Below, piece after piece: positions 50,701 to 59,578 of a DNA stretch of 64,000 nucleotides. The stretch lies in NCBI GenBank assembly GCA_019244185.1, contig JAFATB010000010.1, positions 57,773-121,772 of the forward strand, given 5' to 3'. The stretch comes from Acidobacteriota bacterium. Its GTDB lineage: Bacteria; Acidobacteriota; Thermoanaerobaculia; Gp7-AA8. A program made the translations under genes and the position numbers. A model generated the notes under the pieces. It made no database searches. It was not told the DNA's origin and saw nothing but the letters and a program-made list of their open reading frames with translations. Each line of letters opens with the position of its first letter. Within the stretch, counting starts at the first letter, position 1.

Positions 50701-51953
50701 CAGTTCTCCGGGACGAAGAGGCTCGTCACGCGATTCTCGGGGATGAGGTACTTGCGGGCGACGTGCGCGAGGTTGTCGGCGGTCGCGGCGCGGTACGGTT
50801 CGAGCCAGCGGTCGATGAGCGACGGATCGCCGAAGTACGTCGACATCATGCCGAGCAGATCGGCGCGGCCGTCGAACGTCTCCAGCTGATGCGCGTGCTC
50901 CACCTCGGCGCGGTTCTTCGCGCGCGTCAGCTCGTCTTCGGTGATGCCGTCGATGGCCACGCGCGCGATCTCCGCGTCGACGGCGGCTTCGATCTGCTCG
51001 ATGGCGACGCCTTCACGTGCGGTGGCTTGCAGCAGCAGCATGCCGGTCGACTCCGTCGGAAGGACGTACGTCGTCACGTCCTGCGCGATCTGTTGTTCGT
51101 GCACGAGCACGCGATCGAGGCGGCTCGCTTTGTCGGACGCGAGGATCGTCGTCAGCAGGTCGGCGTGAATCCAGTCCGCCTCGCCCATCTTCGGCAGGTG
51201 GTAGAGGCGGTACATGCGCGGCAGCTGGATGTTCGTCGGGAACGTCTCGCGGAGCTCGTGGCCCGCGGGCTTGCGCGTGAGCGTGAACTGCGGGAACGAG
51301 CCGCCGGGCTGGATGTCGGCGAAGTACTGCTCGATGAGGCGCTTCGCCTCGTCGGGCGCGAAGTCGCCGACGACGGTGAGCGTCGCGTTGTCGGGGCGGT
51401 ACCAGGTGGCGAAGAACGCGCGGATGTCGTCGAGCGAGGCGGCGCCGAGGTCCTCCATCGAGCCGATGGTCGGCCAGTGGTAGGAGTAGTCGGAGTCGTA
51501 GGCGAGGTTCAGCAGGCGCTCGAACGCGGTGCCGTACGGCACGTTGTCGTAGCGCTGGCGGCGCTCTTCCTTCACGACCTCGCGCTGGATGTCGAGCTTC
51601 TCCTGCGTGAGCGCGGGGAGGAAGAAGCCCATGCGATCGGACTCGAGCCAAAGCCCGAGCGCGAGGTAGTTCGACGGGAGCGTCTCGAAGTAATTCGTGC
51701 GATCGAAGAAGGTCGTGCCGTTCAGCACGCCGCCGACGGACTGCACGTAGCGAAAGTGCTCGTTGTTGCCGATGTGCTCGGAGCCGGAGAAGAGCATGTG
51801 CTCGAAGAGATGCGCGAAGCCGGTGCGCCCCGGCCGCTCGTTCTTCGAGCCGACGTGGTACCAGAGGTTGATCGCCACCAGCGGCGCGGAGTGATCTTCA
51901 TTGAGCACGACGCGCAGGCCGTTGGGAAGGCGGTAGGTGTCGAGGGGAAGCAT
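50700..51953 (-). CDS. M16-family zinc peptidase (catalytic)
   Basis: LPNGLRVVLNEDHSAPLVAINLWYHVGSKNERPGRTGFAHLFEHMLFSGSEH (HxxEH). Confidence 0.93.
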   Translation of the reverse strand: MLPLDTYRLPNGLRVVLNEDHSAPLVAINLWYHVGSKNERPGRTGFAHLFEHMLFSGSEHIGNNEHFRYVQSVGGVLNGTTFFDRTNYFETLPSNYLALGLWLESDRMGFFLPALTQEKLDIQREVVKEERRQRYDNVPYGTAFERLLNLAYDSDYSYHWPTIGSMEDLGAASLDDIRAFFATWYRPDNATLTVVGDFAPDEAKRLIEQYFADIQPGGSFPQFTLTRKPAGHELRETFPTNIQLPRMYRLYHLPKMGEADWIHADLLTTILASDKASRLDRVLVHEQQIAQDVTTYVLPTESTGMLLLQATAREGVAIEQIEAAVDAEIARVAIDGITEDELTRAKNRAEVEHAHQLETFDGRADLLGMMSTYFGDPSLIDRWLEPYRAATADNLAHVARKYLIPENRVTSLFVPEN

Positions 51954-51984
51954 GGGAGGAGGGTTTTATCACGGAGAAACGGTG

Positions 51985-52082
51985 AATGAAGAACGCAGAA
52001 CGCAGAATGAAGAATGAAGAAAGGAGCACCGAGCGCGGGTCCCCTTTCTCAATTCTTCATTCTGCGTTCTGCGTTCTTCATT
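51985..52082. repeat. Heptamer-built inverted repeat (family A locus 2)
   Basis: 31-bp arm identical to locus 1 at 51985-52015; reverse complement 52052-52082. Confidence 0.92.
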
Positions 52083-52105
52083 CATGCTTTATCCTTCCCG
52101 GGCAC

Positions 52106-52747
52106 ATGCCGCCTCTTCCGTTCCGCCACCTCGCTGTCGAGGGTCCGATCGGGGTCGGGAAGACGTCGCTGACGAATCTTTTGGCGAAGCGGTTTCGCGG
52201 GACGAAGGTGCTCGAGGACGTCGACAATCCGTTCCTCGACGACTTCTACAAGGACAAGCGCGGCGCGGCGTTCCGGACGGAGCTCTTCTTCCTCCTCTCG
52301 CGCTTCGATCAGCAGCGGCAGGTGGCGCAGCGCGATCTCTTCACAGAGCTCATCCTCGCGGACTACACCTTCGCGAAGAGCAAGATTTTTGCTTATCTCA
52401 CGCTCGACGACTCGGAGCTGATGATCTACAACCGGCTCTACGACCTGCTGTACGAGCAGGTGCCGAAGCCGGAGTTGGTCATTTACCTCCAGGGAAGTCT
52501 TGATACACTCTCGAAGCGCATCAAAAAGCGCGGGCGTGCGTACGAAAAAGCGATCTCGCCCTCGTATTTGCAGGAACTGAGCGAGGCGTACTCTCACTAC
52601 TTTTACCGGTACGACGAGACGCCGTTGCTGGTGGTGAATACGAACGAGATCGACTTCGTGAACACGCCCGAGCACTTCGACCAGCTCGTGGAGCAGGTAC
52701 GAAGCGCGCAAAAGGGAACGCAGTACTACGTACCGCTTGGATCCTGA
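52106..52747 (+). CDS. Deoxynucleoside kinase family protein
   Basis: HLAVEGPIGVGKTSLTNLLAKRF, YDLLYEQVPKPELVIYLQGSLDTLSKRIKKRGRAYE. Confidence 0.9.
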   Translation: MPPLPFRHLAVEGPIGVGKTSLTNLLAKRFRGTKVLEDVDNPFLDDFYKDKRGAAFRTELFFLLSRFDQQRQVAQRDLFTELILADYTFAKSKIFAYLTLDDSELMIYNRLYDLLYEQVPKPELVIYLQGSLDTLSKRIKKRGRAYEKAISPSYLQELSEAYSHYFYRYDETPLLVVNTNEIDFVNTPEHFDQLVEQVRSAQKGTQYYVPLGS

Positions 52748-52782
52748 GTTCGCGGACCGAGACGAAGCGTAGAACGTTGATT

Positions 52783-52853
52783 GATGATCGATGAACGATG
52801 AGCGATGAACCGGGGCCGAGTGCCCGTTCATCGTTCATCGTCCATCGCTCATC
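52783..52853. repeat. Heptamer-built inverted repeat (family A locus 5)
   Basis: GATGATC GATGAAC GATGAGC GATGAAC / reverse complement 52826-52853, 25/28 match, 15-nt loop. Confidence 0.85.
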
Positions 52854-52895
52854 CTTCCCGTTCGCCGCCTCCTTTCGGCCGAAAAGGAGGAGCAG

Positions 52896-53786
52896 ATGAA
52901 AAAGACCACGGTTCCCGCGATCCGCGCGATGAAAGGCTCGTCGCGCATCGGCATGCTCACCGCCTACGACTATCCCTCCGCGCGCGTCGCCGACGCCGCC
53001 GGCGCGGACATCCTGCTCGTCGGCGATTCGCTGGCGATGGTCGTCCTCGGCTATCCCGACACGCTGAGCGTCACCGTCGACGACATGCTCCACCACACCC
53101 GCGCCGTCGCGCGCGGCACCAAGTCGGCGCTCATCGTCGGCGACATGCCGTACCTCTCGTATCACGTCTCCGCCGAAGAAGCGGTGCGCAATGCCGGCCG
53201 TTTCATTCAGGCCGGCGCGAACGCGGTGAAAGTCGAAGGCGCGAAGCCGAGCCGCCTCCGCGCGATCGAGGCGATTCTCGACGCCGAGATCCCGGTGATG
53301 GGCCACATCGGACTCACGCCGCAATCCGTCAACGCCCTCGGCGGCTTCAAGCTGCAGGGCAAGCACGCCGACGACGCGCGCCGGCTCATCGACGAGGCGG
53401 CCGCGCTCGAGCACGCCGGCTGTTTCTCCGTCGTCCTCGAATGCGTTCCCTCCGAGCTCGCGGCGATGATCACCGAGCGCCTGACGATTCCCACCATCGG
53501 CATCGGCGCCGGCCCCTCCTGCGACGGTCAAGTCCTTGTCTTTCACGACGTCCTCGGCATCTACGACGGCCACACGCCGAAGTTCGTCCGCCAGTACGCG
53601 CACGTCGCGCAGACCATGCAGTCGGCGCTCGAGGCGTATCTCGCCGACGTCCGCGGCGGCCAGTTCCCCGACGAGCAGAAGGAGTCGTTCCACATGGCCA
53701 GCGACGAGGAACTGAAGCGCCTCTACGCCGCGCGCGAGCAGGCGGAGGAGAGCGTCGGCGTGGTGGTGGAGATGCCGCGAGGATGA
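52896..53786 (+). CDS. panB: 3-methyl-2-oxobutanoate hydroxymethyltransferase
   Basis: MLTAYDYPSARVADAAGADILLVGDSLAMVVLGYPDTL, VMGHIGLTPQSVN, IGIGAGPSCDGQVLVFHDVLGI. Confidence 0.96.
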   Translation: MKKTTVPAIRAMKGSSRIGMLTAYDYPSARVADAAGADILLVGDSLAMVVLGYPDTLSVTVDDMLHHTRAVARGTKSALIVGDMPYLSYHVSAEEAVRNAGRFIQAGANAVKVEGAKPSRLRAIEAILDAEIPVMGHIGLTPQSVNALGGFKLQGKHADDARRLIDEAAALEHAGCFSVVLECVPSELAAMITERLTIPTIGIGAGPSCDGQVLVFHDVLGIYDGHTPKFVRQYAHVAQTMQSALEAYLADVRGGQFPDEQKESFHMASDEELKRLYAAREQAEESVGVVVEMPRG

Positions 53787-54637
53787 AGCTGGCGCGCACC
53801 ATCGAAGAAGTGCGCGACGCCGTCCGCACCGCGCGCATGCACGGCGCATCGATCGGCTTCGTGCCGACGATGGGCTTTCTGCACGAAGGGCATCTGTCGC
53901 TCGTCGACGTCGCGCGCGACGCCGGCGCGAACTTCGTCGTCGTCTCCATCTTCGTCAACCCGCGGCAGTTCGGTCCGAACGAAGATTTCACGCGGTACCC
54001 GCGCGACGAGGAGCGCGACTCCGCGCTGCTCGAAGGCGCGAATGTCGATCTCTTGTTTCTGCCCGACGTCGACACGATGTATCCGCGCGGCGCGACCACG
54101 GCGATCTCCGTCGGCGGCGTCGCGGCGCCGCTCGAAGGCGCGCGGCGTCCCGGCCACTTCGACGGCGTCGCGACGGTCGTGGCGAAGCTCTTCAACATCG
54201 TGCAGCCCGACGTGGCCGCGTTCGGGCGCAAGGACGCGCAACAGTGCGCGGTGATCGAGCGGCTCGTGCGCGATCTCGATCTGCCGCTGCGGCTCGTCTT
54301 CGGCGAGACGATTCGCGAGCACGACGGCCTCGCGAAGTCGTCGCGCAATAGCTACCTCGATGCGAGCGAGCGCGCGAAGGCGCCGGTGCTTCATCGCGCG
54401 TTGCGCGCGGGCGAGGAGGCGATCACGCACGGGATCGCGGAGGTCGCCGGCATCGAGCGGCTGATGCACCGCGTCGTCGAGGAAGAAGGCGGCGTCGAGG
54501 TCGACTATCTCGCCGTCGTCGATCCGTCGACGTTCGAGGCGCCGGCCGATTTCGAGCGCGAACTGCTGCTCGCCGGCGCGGTGAAGCTCGGACGCACGCG
54601 GCTCATCGACAACATCCGCGTGCCGCGTAGCGCATGA
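53783..54637 (+). CDS. panC: Pantothenate synthetase
   Basis: GFVPTMGFLHEGHLSLV, SIFVNPRQFGPNEDFTRYPR, FGRKDAQQ, SSRNSYL. Confidence 0.96.
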   Translation: MKLARTIEEVRDAVRTARMHGASIGFVPTMGFLHEGHLSLVDVARDAGANFVVVSIFVNPRQFGPNEDFTRYPRDEERDSALLEGANVDLLFLPDVDTMYPRGATTAISVGGVAAPLEGARRPGHFDGVATVVAKLFNIVQPDVAAFGRKDAQQCAVIERLVRDLDLPLRLVFGETIREHDGLAKSSRNSYLDASERAKAPVLHRALRAGEEAITHGIAEVAGIERLMHRVVEEEGGVEVDYLAVVDPSTFEAPADFERELLLAGAVKLGRTRLIDNIRVPRSA

Positions 54638-54975
54638 TCCGAAGGTTCGTCCGCGCCGTCGTCCGCAACGCCACCGTCACGCACGGCGACGCGCTCGCGT
54701 TGCGGCTCGATCCGGTCGTGCTGCGCTCCGCGAACCTCCTGCCGCTCGAGGAAGTGGAAGTGGTCAACCACTTGACCGGCGAGCGCGTGACGACGTTCGT
54801 CGAGGCCGGCGCGCCGGGCGAGATCCGCGCGCCGCGCATGCGCGCCGGCGACGCGATCAGCATCCTCTCGTGGGGCCTGCTGCACGACGGGCAGACGCTC
54901 GCGCATCAGGCCACGATCGTCACGCTCGACGCGCACAACGGCGTGGTCAGCATCGCTACTTCACAAAATCAATGA
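54634..54975 (+). CDS. PanD (aspartate 1-decarboxylase)-like protein lacking the Gly-Ser processing site
   Basis: MIRRFVRAVVRNATVTHGDALALRLDPVVLRSANLLPLEEVEVVNHLTGERVTTFVEAG aligns by eye with PanD; in pan operon; ATGA overlap with panC. Confidence 0.7.
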   Translation: MIRRFVRAVVRNATVTHGDALALRLDPVVLRSANLLPLEEVEVVNHLTGERVTTFVEAGAPGEIRAPRMRAGDAISILSWGLLHDGQTLAHQATIVTLDAHNGVVSIATSQNQ

Positions 54976-56413
54976 AGCCACGCTCCGCGTCCGCGCCGAC
55001 GAGCTTCACCTTCACGCGGTCGCCGATGTCGAGCCCCTCCGCGCCGTGCACCACTTTCCCTTCGACCGGCGGATGGAAGATGCGCACCCACGTGCCCTTC
55101 GCCGAAGCACCCGTGACGATGCCGTCGAAGCGCTCGCCGATGCGGTTGCCGAGCATCATCGCCGCGGCCGACTTCCGCACCTGACGCTCGACCTTGTTCG
55201 CCGCGTCTTCCTGTTTCGTGCAGTGCTCGGCCAGCGCGCCGAGCTCCTCGAACGTGTACGGCTGCGGCGCGTTCGCGAGCGCGGCCTTGATCATGCGGTG
55301 CGTGATCAGGTCCGGGAAGCGGCGGTTCGGCGCGGTGGAGTGCGTGTAGTCCTTCACCGCGAGGCCGAAGTGGCCGACCGGCTCCGCGCCCGCCGCCTCG
55401 ACGACGTACTCGCCCGCGCCCATCGCCTTCACGATCGCGAGTGAGAGGTCGGGGAAGCGCGTCGGATCGGCCTTTTTCCGCCGCCGCAGGAACTCCTCGA
55501 GCGCGGGCGCATCTGGGTCGGGCGGCAGCCGCTCGCCCAGCTCCTCGGCGATTTTCTCGATGCGGTCCCAGCGCTCGGGCGAGCGCACGACGCGGCGGAT
55601 GCTCGGCAGTTTGTGGTCGCCGAGGAAACGGGCGGTGACGCCGTTTGCGGCGATCATGAAGTCCTCGATGAGCATGCGCGCGTTGTTGCGCTGTGCCTGC
55701 GCGAGGTCGACGACCTGGCCGTCGCGGATGACCGGCCGCGCCTCGATGGTCTCGAGATCGAGCGCGCCGTGCTCGTGCCGCAGCTCGCGCAGCGCGTCGG
55801 CGGTGCGGTCCTGCAGGCGCAGGTTATCTTCGAGTCCTTCGACGCGCGCGAGCGCTTCCGGCGCGTCCGCCTTGCCGTCGAGCCACGCGGCGACGGAGTC
55901 GTACGCGAGCTTGGCCTTGTTCTGGACGAGCCCGCGGTAGACGTCGCCTTTCACGACCGAGCCGTCGCTGGCGACGGTGATGTCGATGATCATGGCGACG
56001 CGCTCCTCGCCTTCGTTGAGCGAGGTGAGATCGAACGAGAGCTTCTCGGGGAGCATTGAGAAGACTTTCGCCGCGGTGTAGACGGAGGTCGTGTTCGTCT
56101 CCGCGTGGCGGTCGATCGGCGTGCCCTTCTTCACGACGGCGTCGACGTCCGCGACGGCGACGAGCACGCGGATGTTGCCATCCGGCAGCGTCTCGGCCCA
56201 GGTGAGCTGATCGAGATCGCGCGAGTCGTCGTTGTCGATCGAGCACCACGCGAGAGAGCGCAGGTCTTTGACGGACGGATCGCTGTCGCGCGCGGGGCCG
56301 TTGATGCCGGCGAGCTGACGCTGGACGTCGGGGCCGAAGTCGGGCTCGAGCCCCTTGTCGCGCATGGCGTCGTGGGCGATCTCGTCGAGAACCTGTTCGT
56401 GCTTGCGATTCAT
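54956..56413 (-). CDS. RNB-domain (RNase II/R-family) ribonuclease
   Basis: CSIDNDDSRDLDQLTWAE, IRVLVAVADVDAVV, HFGLAVKDYTHSTAPNRRFPDLITHRMI, C-term S1-like. Confidence 0.93.
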   Translation of the reverse strand: MNRKHEQVLDEIAHDAMRDKGLEPDFGPDVQRQLAGINGPARDSDPSVKDLRSLAWCSIDNDDSRDLDQLTWAETLPDGNIRVLVAVADVDAVVKKGTPIDRHAETNTTSVYTAAKVFSMLPEKLSFDLTSLNEGEERVAMIIDITVASDGSVVKGDVYRGLVQNKAKLAYDSVAAWLDGKADAPEALARVEGLEDNLRLQDRTADALRELRHEHGALDLETIEARPVIRDGQVVDLAQAQRNNARMLIEDFMIAANGVTARFLGDHKLPSIRRVVRSPERWDRIEKIAEELGERLPPDPDAPALEEFLRRRKKADPTRFPDLSLAIVKAMGAGEYVVEAAGAEPVGHFGLAVKDYTHSTAPNRRFPDLITHRMIKAALANAPQPYTFEELGALAEHCTKQEDAANKVERQVRKSAAAMMLGNRIGERFDGIVTGASAKGTWVRIFHPPVEGKVVHGAEGLDIGDRVKVKLVGADAERGFIDFVK

Positions 56414-56437
56414 GGCCGGGGACGTTATCACCATGCG

Positions 56438-57748
56438 GTGGAACTTGCCGCTGCCGGCGATCGTGCCGTCGTCGTCGCGTTGGGCGACGCGACCGCGGAC
56501 GAACTGCACGCGGCGGCGGCGCGCGTGCGCGAGGTCGCGGGCGTCGTCGCCGTGATTCCGGGGCATTCGTCGCTGTATGTGATCGGCGGCGCGCGCGACG
56601 CCATCCGTGAGGCGCTGCAGTCACCGCAAGCAGCGCACGACGCAACGGCCGCAACGCGCCGCGTACGCGTCTCGTTCGATGGTCAAGACCTTGACGAGTT
56701 CCTCGCGCGGACGTCGCAGGCGCGCGCGTCATTCCTCGCGCGCGTCGACGGCCTGCAGCTCCGCGCGCGTTACCTCGGCTTCCGCGCCGGCTTCGCGTAT
56801 CTCGACGGCTGGCCCGCGGAATGGGCGATGCCGCGCCGTCCGACGTCGCGTCCGGTGCCGCGCGGCTCGTTCGCGATCGGCGGCGCCGTGGCCGGCTTCT
56901 ATCCGATCGACACGCCGGGCGGCTGGAATCTCCTCGGCCGCACGGACGCCGAGCTCGCGCACGCAATCGCGCCGGGCGACGTGCTGGTCATCGAAGTGTC
57001 GGACGAGCCGCTCGCGCCGCCGCCGCTGCCGAAGCCGCCACGACTGGCGCTCGACGACGCGGAGATTCTCGCCGCGCCGCTGGCGACGCTCGTCACGCCG
57101 CATCCCGACTGGTCGCGCGTCCTGCGCGGCACCGCGCCCGGCGGCGCGTTCGATCGGCAGGCCGCCGAACTCGCGAATGCGGCCGTCGGCAACGACGCGA
57201 ACGCGCCTCTCCTTGAATGCGCGATGAGCGGTCCGCGACTGCGGTTCATCCGCGAGCGCGTCGTCGCGTTCTGCGGTCCGCGTCTGGACGTGCGGGTGCA
57301 GCGCGTGCGCGCCGGCGAAGAGCTCGCGATCGGACGCATCGAAGGCGGCTTGCGCGGCTACCTCGCGATCGGCGCGCGCGCAGTGCACGTCGACGCGCCG
57401 TCACGCGACGACGACCGCCGCATCATTCGCGCGATGCGCGGCCCGCACGACGTCGGCCTCGCGGAAGTCGCATGCGAAGTCACGCCGCAGCTCGATCGCG
57501 TCGGCGTGCGTCTGCGTCCATTGCAACGCATCGCCGCGGACATCCCCGCGGACCTGCGCTCCCTCGGCATGCAATGCGGCACCGTGCAACTGCATCCCGA
57601 CGGCAGCCTCGTGGCGATGGGGCCGGAGCATCCGGTCACCGGCGGCTATCTGCAGCCGATGACCGTGCTCTCGGGCGAGACGTGGAAGCTCGCCCAGCTC
57701 GTGCCGGGCGAGCGCGTCACGTTGGTCGCTCAGCCGCCGTACGAGTAG
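56438..57748 (+). CDS. Fused 5-oxoprolinase subunits B/C-like (KipI-KipA/allophanate hydrolase-type carboxyltransferase)
   Basis: GDRAVVVALGD..., YLGFRAGFAYLDGWP, FAIGGAVAGFYPIDTPGGWNLLGRT, then PxpC-like GGLRGYLAIGA...VALEVT-like region and MTVLSGETWKLAQL; GTG start. Confidence 0.82.
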   Translation: MELAAAGDRAVVVALGDATADELHAAAARVREVAGVVAVIPGHSSLYVIGGARDAIREALQSPQAAHDATAATRRVRVSFDGQDLDEFLARTSQARASFLARVDGLQLRARYLGFRAGFAYLDGWPAEWAMPRRPTSRPVPRGSFAIGGAVAGFYPIDTPGGWNLLGRTDAELAHAIAPGDVLVIEVSDEPLAPPPLPKPPRLALDDAEILAAPLATLVTPHPDWSRVLRGTAPGGAFDRQAAELANAAVGNDANAPLLECAMSGPRLRFIRERVVAFCGPRLDVRVQRVRAGEELAIGRIEGGLRGYLAIGARAVHVDAPSRDDDRRIIRAMRGPHDVGLAEVACEVTPQLDRVGVRLRPLQRIAADIPADLRSLGMQCGTVQLHPDGSLVAMGPEHPVTGGYLQPMTVLSGETWKLAQLVPGERVTLVAQPPYE

Positions 57749-58791
57749 CCGGCGCGCGCGTTCACGCGCAGCTTCGGCTGGTTGCGCACGGAGACGCTGA
57801 CCTTCTGGAAGCCGGCGTCGCTCGCGCCGTGCTTCGTCCTGTAACTAAGTAAATAGTAGCCGTTGTTCGTATTGTCGATCTGCGTCAGCGCCGGCTCGAA
57901 GCTCGTGTTGAACTCGAAGTAGCGGCCGCCGGTCGCCTGCGCGAACTCGTTGAGACGCTGGTGAATGGCAGGCGTCAGGTCGACGTCGCGCTGCAACTGG
58001 ATCGGATAGACCGACACGTTCGCGGCGTTGAGCGACTGGAGCGCGGGATCGAGAAACGGGCTGCGGCTCACGGCCATGCCCGCCTTCACCATCTCGGTGG
58101 GATCGAGCACGCCCGGCGAGAAGAGCACGAGGTTCTTGCGCGCGCGGATCGGGCGCAGCGCATCGCCGAGCAGATCGAGCGCCTCGTACACGGTGCCGCT
58201 GTGGTTGACCATCGAGCCGGAGTCGATCGTGCGCAGGATCGACGGCGCGTCCGTGCTGCCGCCCGACTTCAGGCCCGGGCCGAAGCGCAGCGCCTCGTCG
58301 AGCGCGCGCTGGAGCTGCTTCTTGTCGCTGGTGAAGTCGCTGTAGATCTTGAGCCGTCCGTCGTGGCCGGCGATGGCGACGCGATCGGTGGCGAGCATGC
58401 GCTTGTCGATGAAGCGTCGCGCGGCGTCGCGCGCGCGGTTGAGCTCATCGAACAGCACGCCGGGATCGTTCGGCTTGTCGAAGAAGAAGACGAAGTAGCG
58501 GTCCTCGCGCACGCGTTCGACCTTGAACGGCGCGTTCTCCTCGCGGGCATCGAGCAGGCGGCGGTTCGTGAAGTAGTCGACGGATTCGAGCGGCTGCTCG
58601 ACGCCGTTTTCCTTCACCACGAAATCGTCCTTGCCGAGGCCGAGGATCTGGTGGCCCTGGGCATCGGTGACGATTGCGTCGAGGAGCACGACGTTGACGT
58701 CGACTTTCTCCTGATACGCGGGCTGCTGCGTTTGCGCTGCAAGCGGGAGGACGAGTGCGAGAAGCGCCGGAAGAACTGCTGAGCGTCTCAT
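57730..58791 (-). CDS. VWFA-related Acidobacterial-type domain protein, secreted
   Basis: KVDVNVVLLDAIVTDAQGHQILGLGKDDFVVKENGVEQPLESVDYF; RKNLVLFSPG; YYLLSYRTKH. Confidence 0.88.
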   Translation of the reverse strand: MRRSAVLPALLALVLPLAAQTQQPAYQEKVDVNVVLLDAIVTDAQGHQILGLGKDDFVVKENGVEQPLESVDYFTNRRLLDAREENAPFKVERVREDRYFVFFFDKPNDPGVLFDELNRARDAARRFIDKRMLATDRVAIAGHDGRLKIYSDFTSDKKQLQRALDEALRFGPGLKSGGSTDAPSILRTIDSGSMVNHSGTVYEALDLLGDALRPIRARKNLVLFSPGVLDPTEMVKAGMAVSRSPFLDPALQSLNAANVSVYPIQLQRDVDLTPAIHQRLNEFAQATGGRYFEFNTSFEPALTQIDNTNNGYYLLSYRTKHGASDAGFQKVSVSVRNQPKLRVNARAGYSYGG

Positions 58792-58958
58792 GAGAAAACC
58801 TCCGCATCTGCCAACGGCACCCGCGCGGGACCGATTCCGCTGTAACAGAAGGTTGCGCGACCCGGAATGACTTCCCGCCACGTCCCGTTTGACCGACCGG
58901 CGCGAAATCACTAGAATCCGCGCCTCCTCGGATGAGCCTCCCGCTCGTCCATCCATTT

Positions 58959-59036
58959 CGGGGCATAGCTCAGCCTGGTCAGAGCGCACGGTTCGGGACC
59001 GTGAGGTCGGAGGTTCAAATCCTCTTGCCCCGACCA
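58959..59036 (+). tRNA. tRNA-Pro (anticodon CGG)
   Basis: Cloverleaf CGGGGCA...CACGG-TTCGGGA-CCGTG...GGTTCAAATCC...TGCCCCG-A-CCA; CCA encoded. Confidence 0.95.
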
Positions 59037-59044
59037 ATTTCCCT

Positions 59045-59578
59045 TTACCGCTTCCACGGGATGTCTTCGATGCCCGCCCGCGCGTTCGCGAAGCGTGCGG
59101 CGACGAAGAGGTAATCCGAGAGCCGGTTGAGAAACGCGATGGTCGAGATCGTGGCCGGCGTGTCGTCATGCAACGCGACGACGCAGCGCTCCGCGCGGCG
59201 GCAGACGGTGCGCGCGACGTGGAGCTGCGCGGACGCCGCGGCGCCGCCGGGCAGGATGAACGACTTGAGCGGCGCGAGCTCGCTCTCCATTTCGTCGATG
59301 GCGCGTTCGAGATCGGCGATGCGCTGCGCGTCGACGCCGGGAAAGCGGCTCGTGCCGGGCGAGGCGAGGTGCGCGCCGGCCTCGAAGAGATCGTGCTGCA
59401 CGTCGTGGAGCACGGCATCGACTTCGGCGGGCAGCGGCGTCGTGCGGGCGGCGCCGAGGACGGAGTTCAGCTCGTCGACGGTGCCGTAGGCCTCGATGCG
59501 CGCGTCGTTCTTCGCGACGCGCGTGCCGCCGAAGAGCGACGTCTCGCCGAAGTCGCCGGTGCGGGTATAGATCTTCAC
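59045..59578 (-). CDS. Cob(I)alamin adenosyltransferase, PduO type
   Basis: MKIYTRTGDFGETSLFGGTRVAKNDARIEAYGTVDELNS; LNRLSDYLFVAAR. Confidence 0.95.
   Translation of the reverse strand: MKIYTRTGDFGETSLFGGTRVAKNDARIEAYGTVDELNSVLGAARTTPLPAEVDAVLHDVQHDLFEAGAHLASPGTSRFPGVDAQRIADLERAIDEMESELAPLKSFILPGGAAASAQLHVARTVCRRAERCVVALHDDTPATISTIAFLNRLSDYLFVAARFANARAGIEDIPWKR

Noticed and set aside
52805-54637. 610-aa plus ORF spanning panB region and panC
   Set aside because: The N-terminal half is a shifted frame over panB; true panC starts at 53783 with an ATG overlapping the panB end.
58932-59114. 60-aa ORF and the GFEPPTSRSRTVRSDQAEL stretch of the minus-strand ORF
   Set aside because: Classic mistranslation of a tRNA gene; the locus is tRNA-Pro(CGG).
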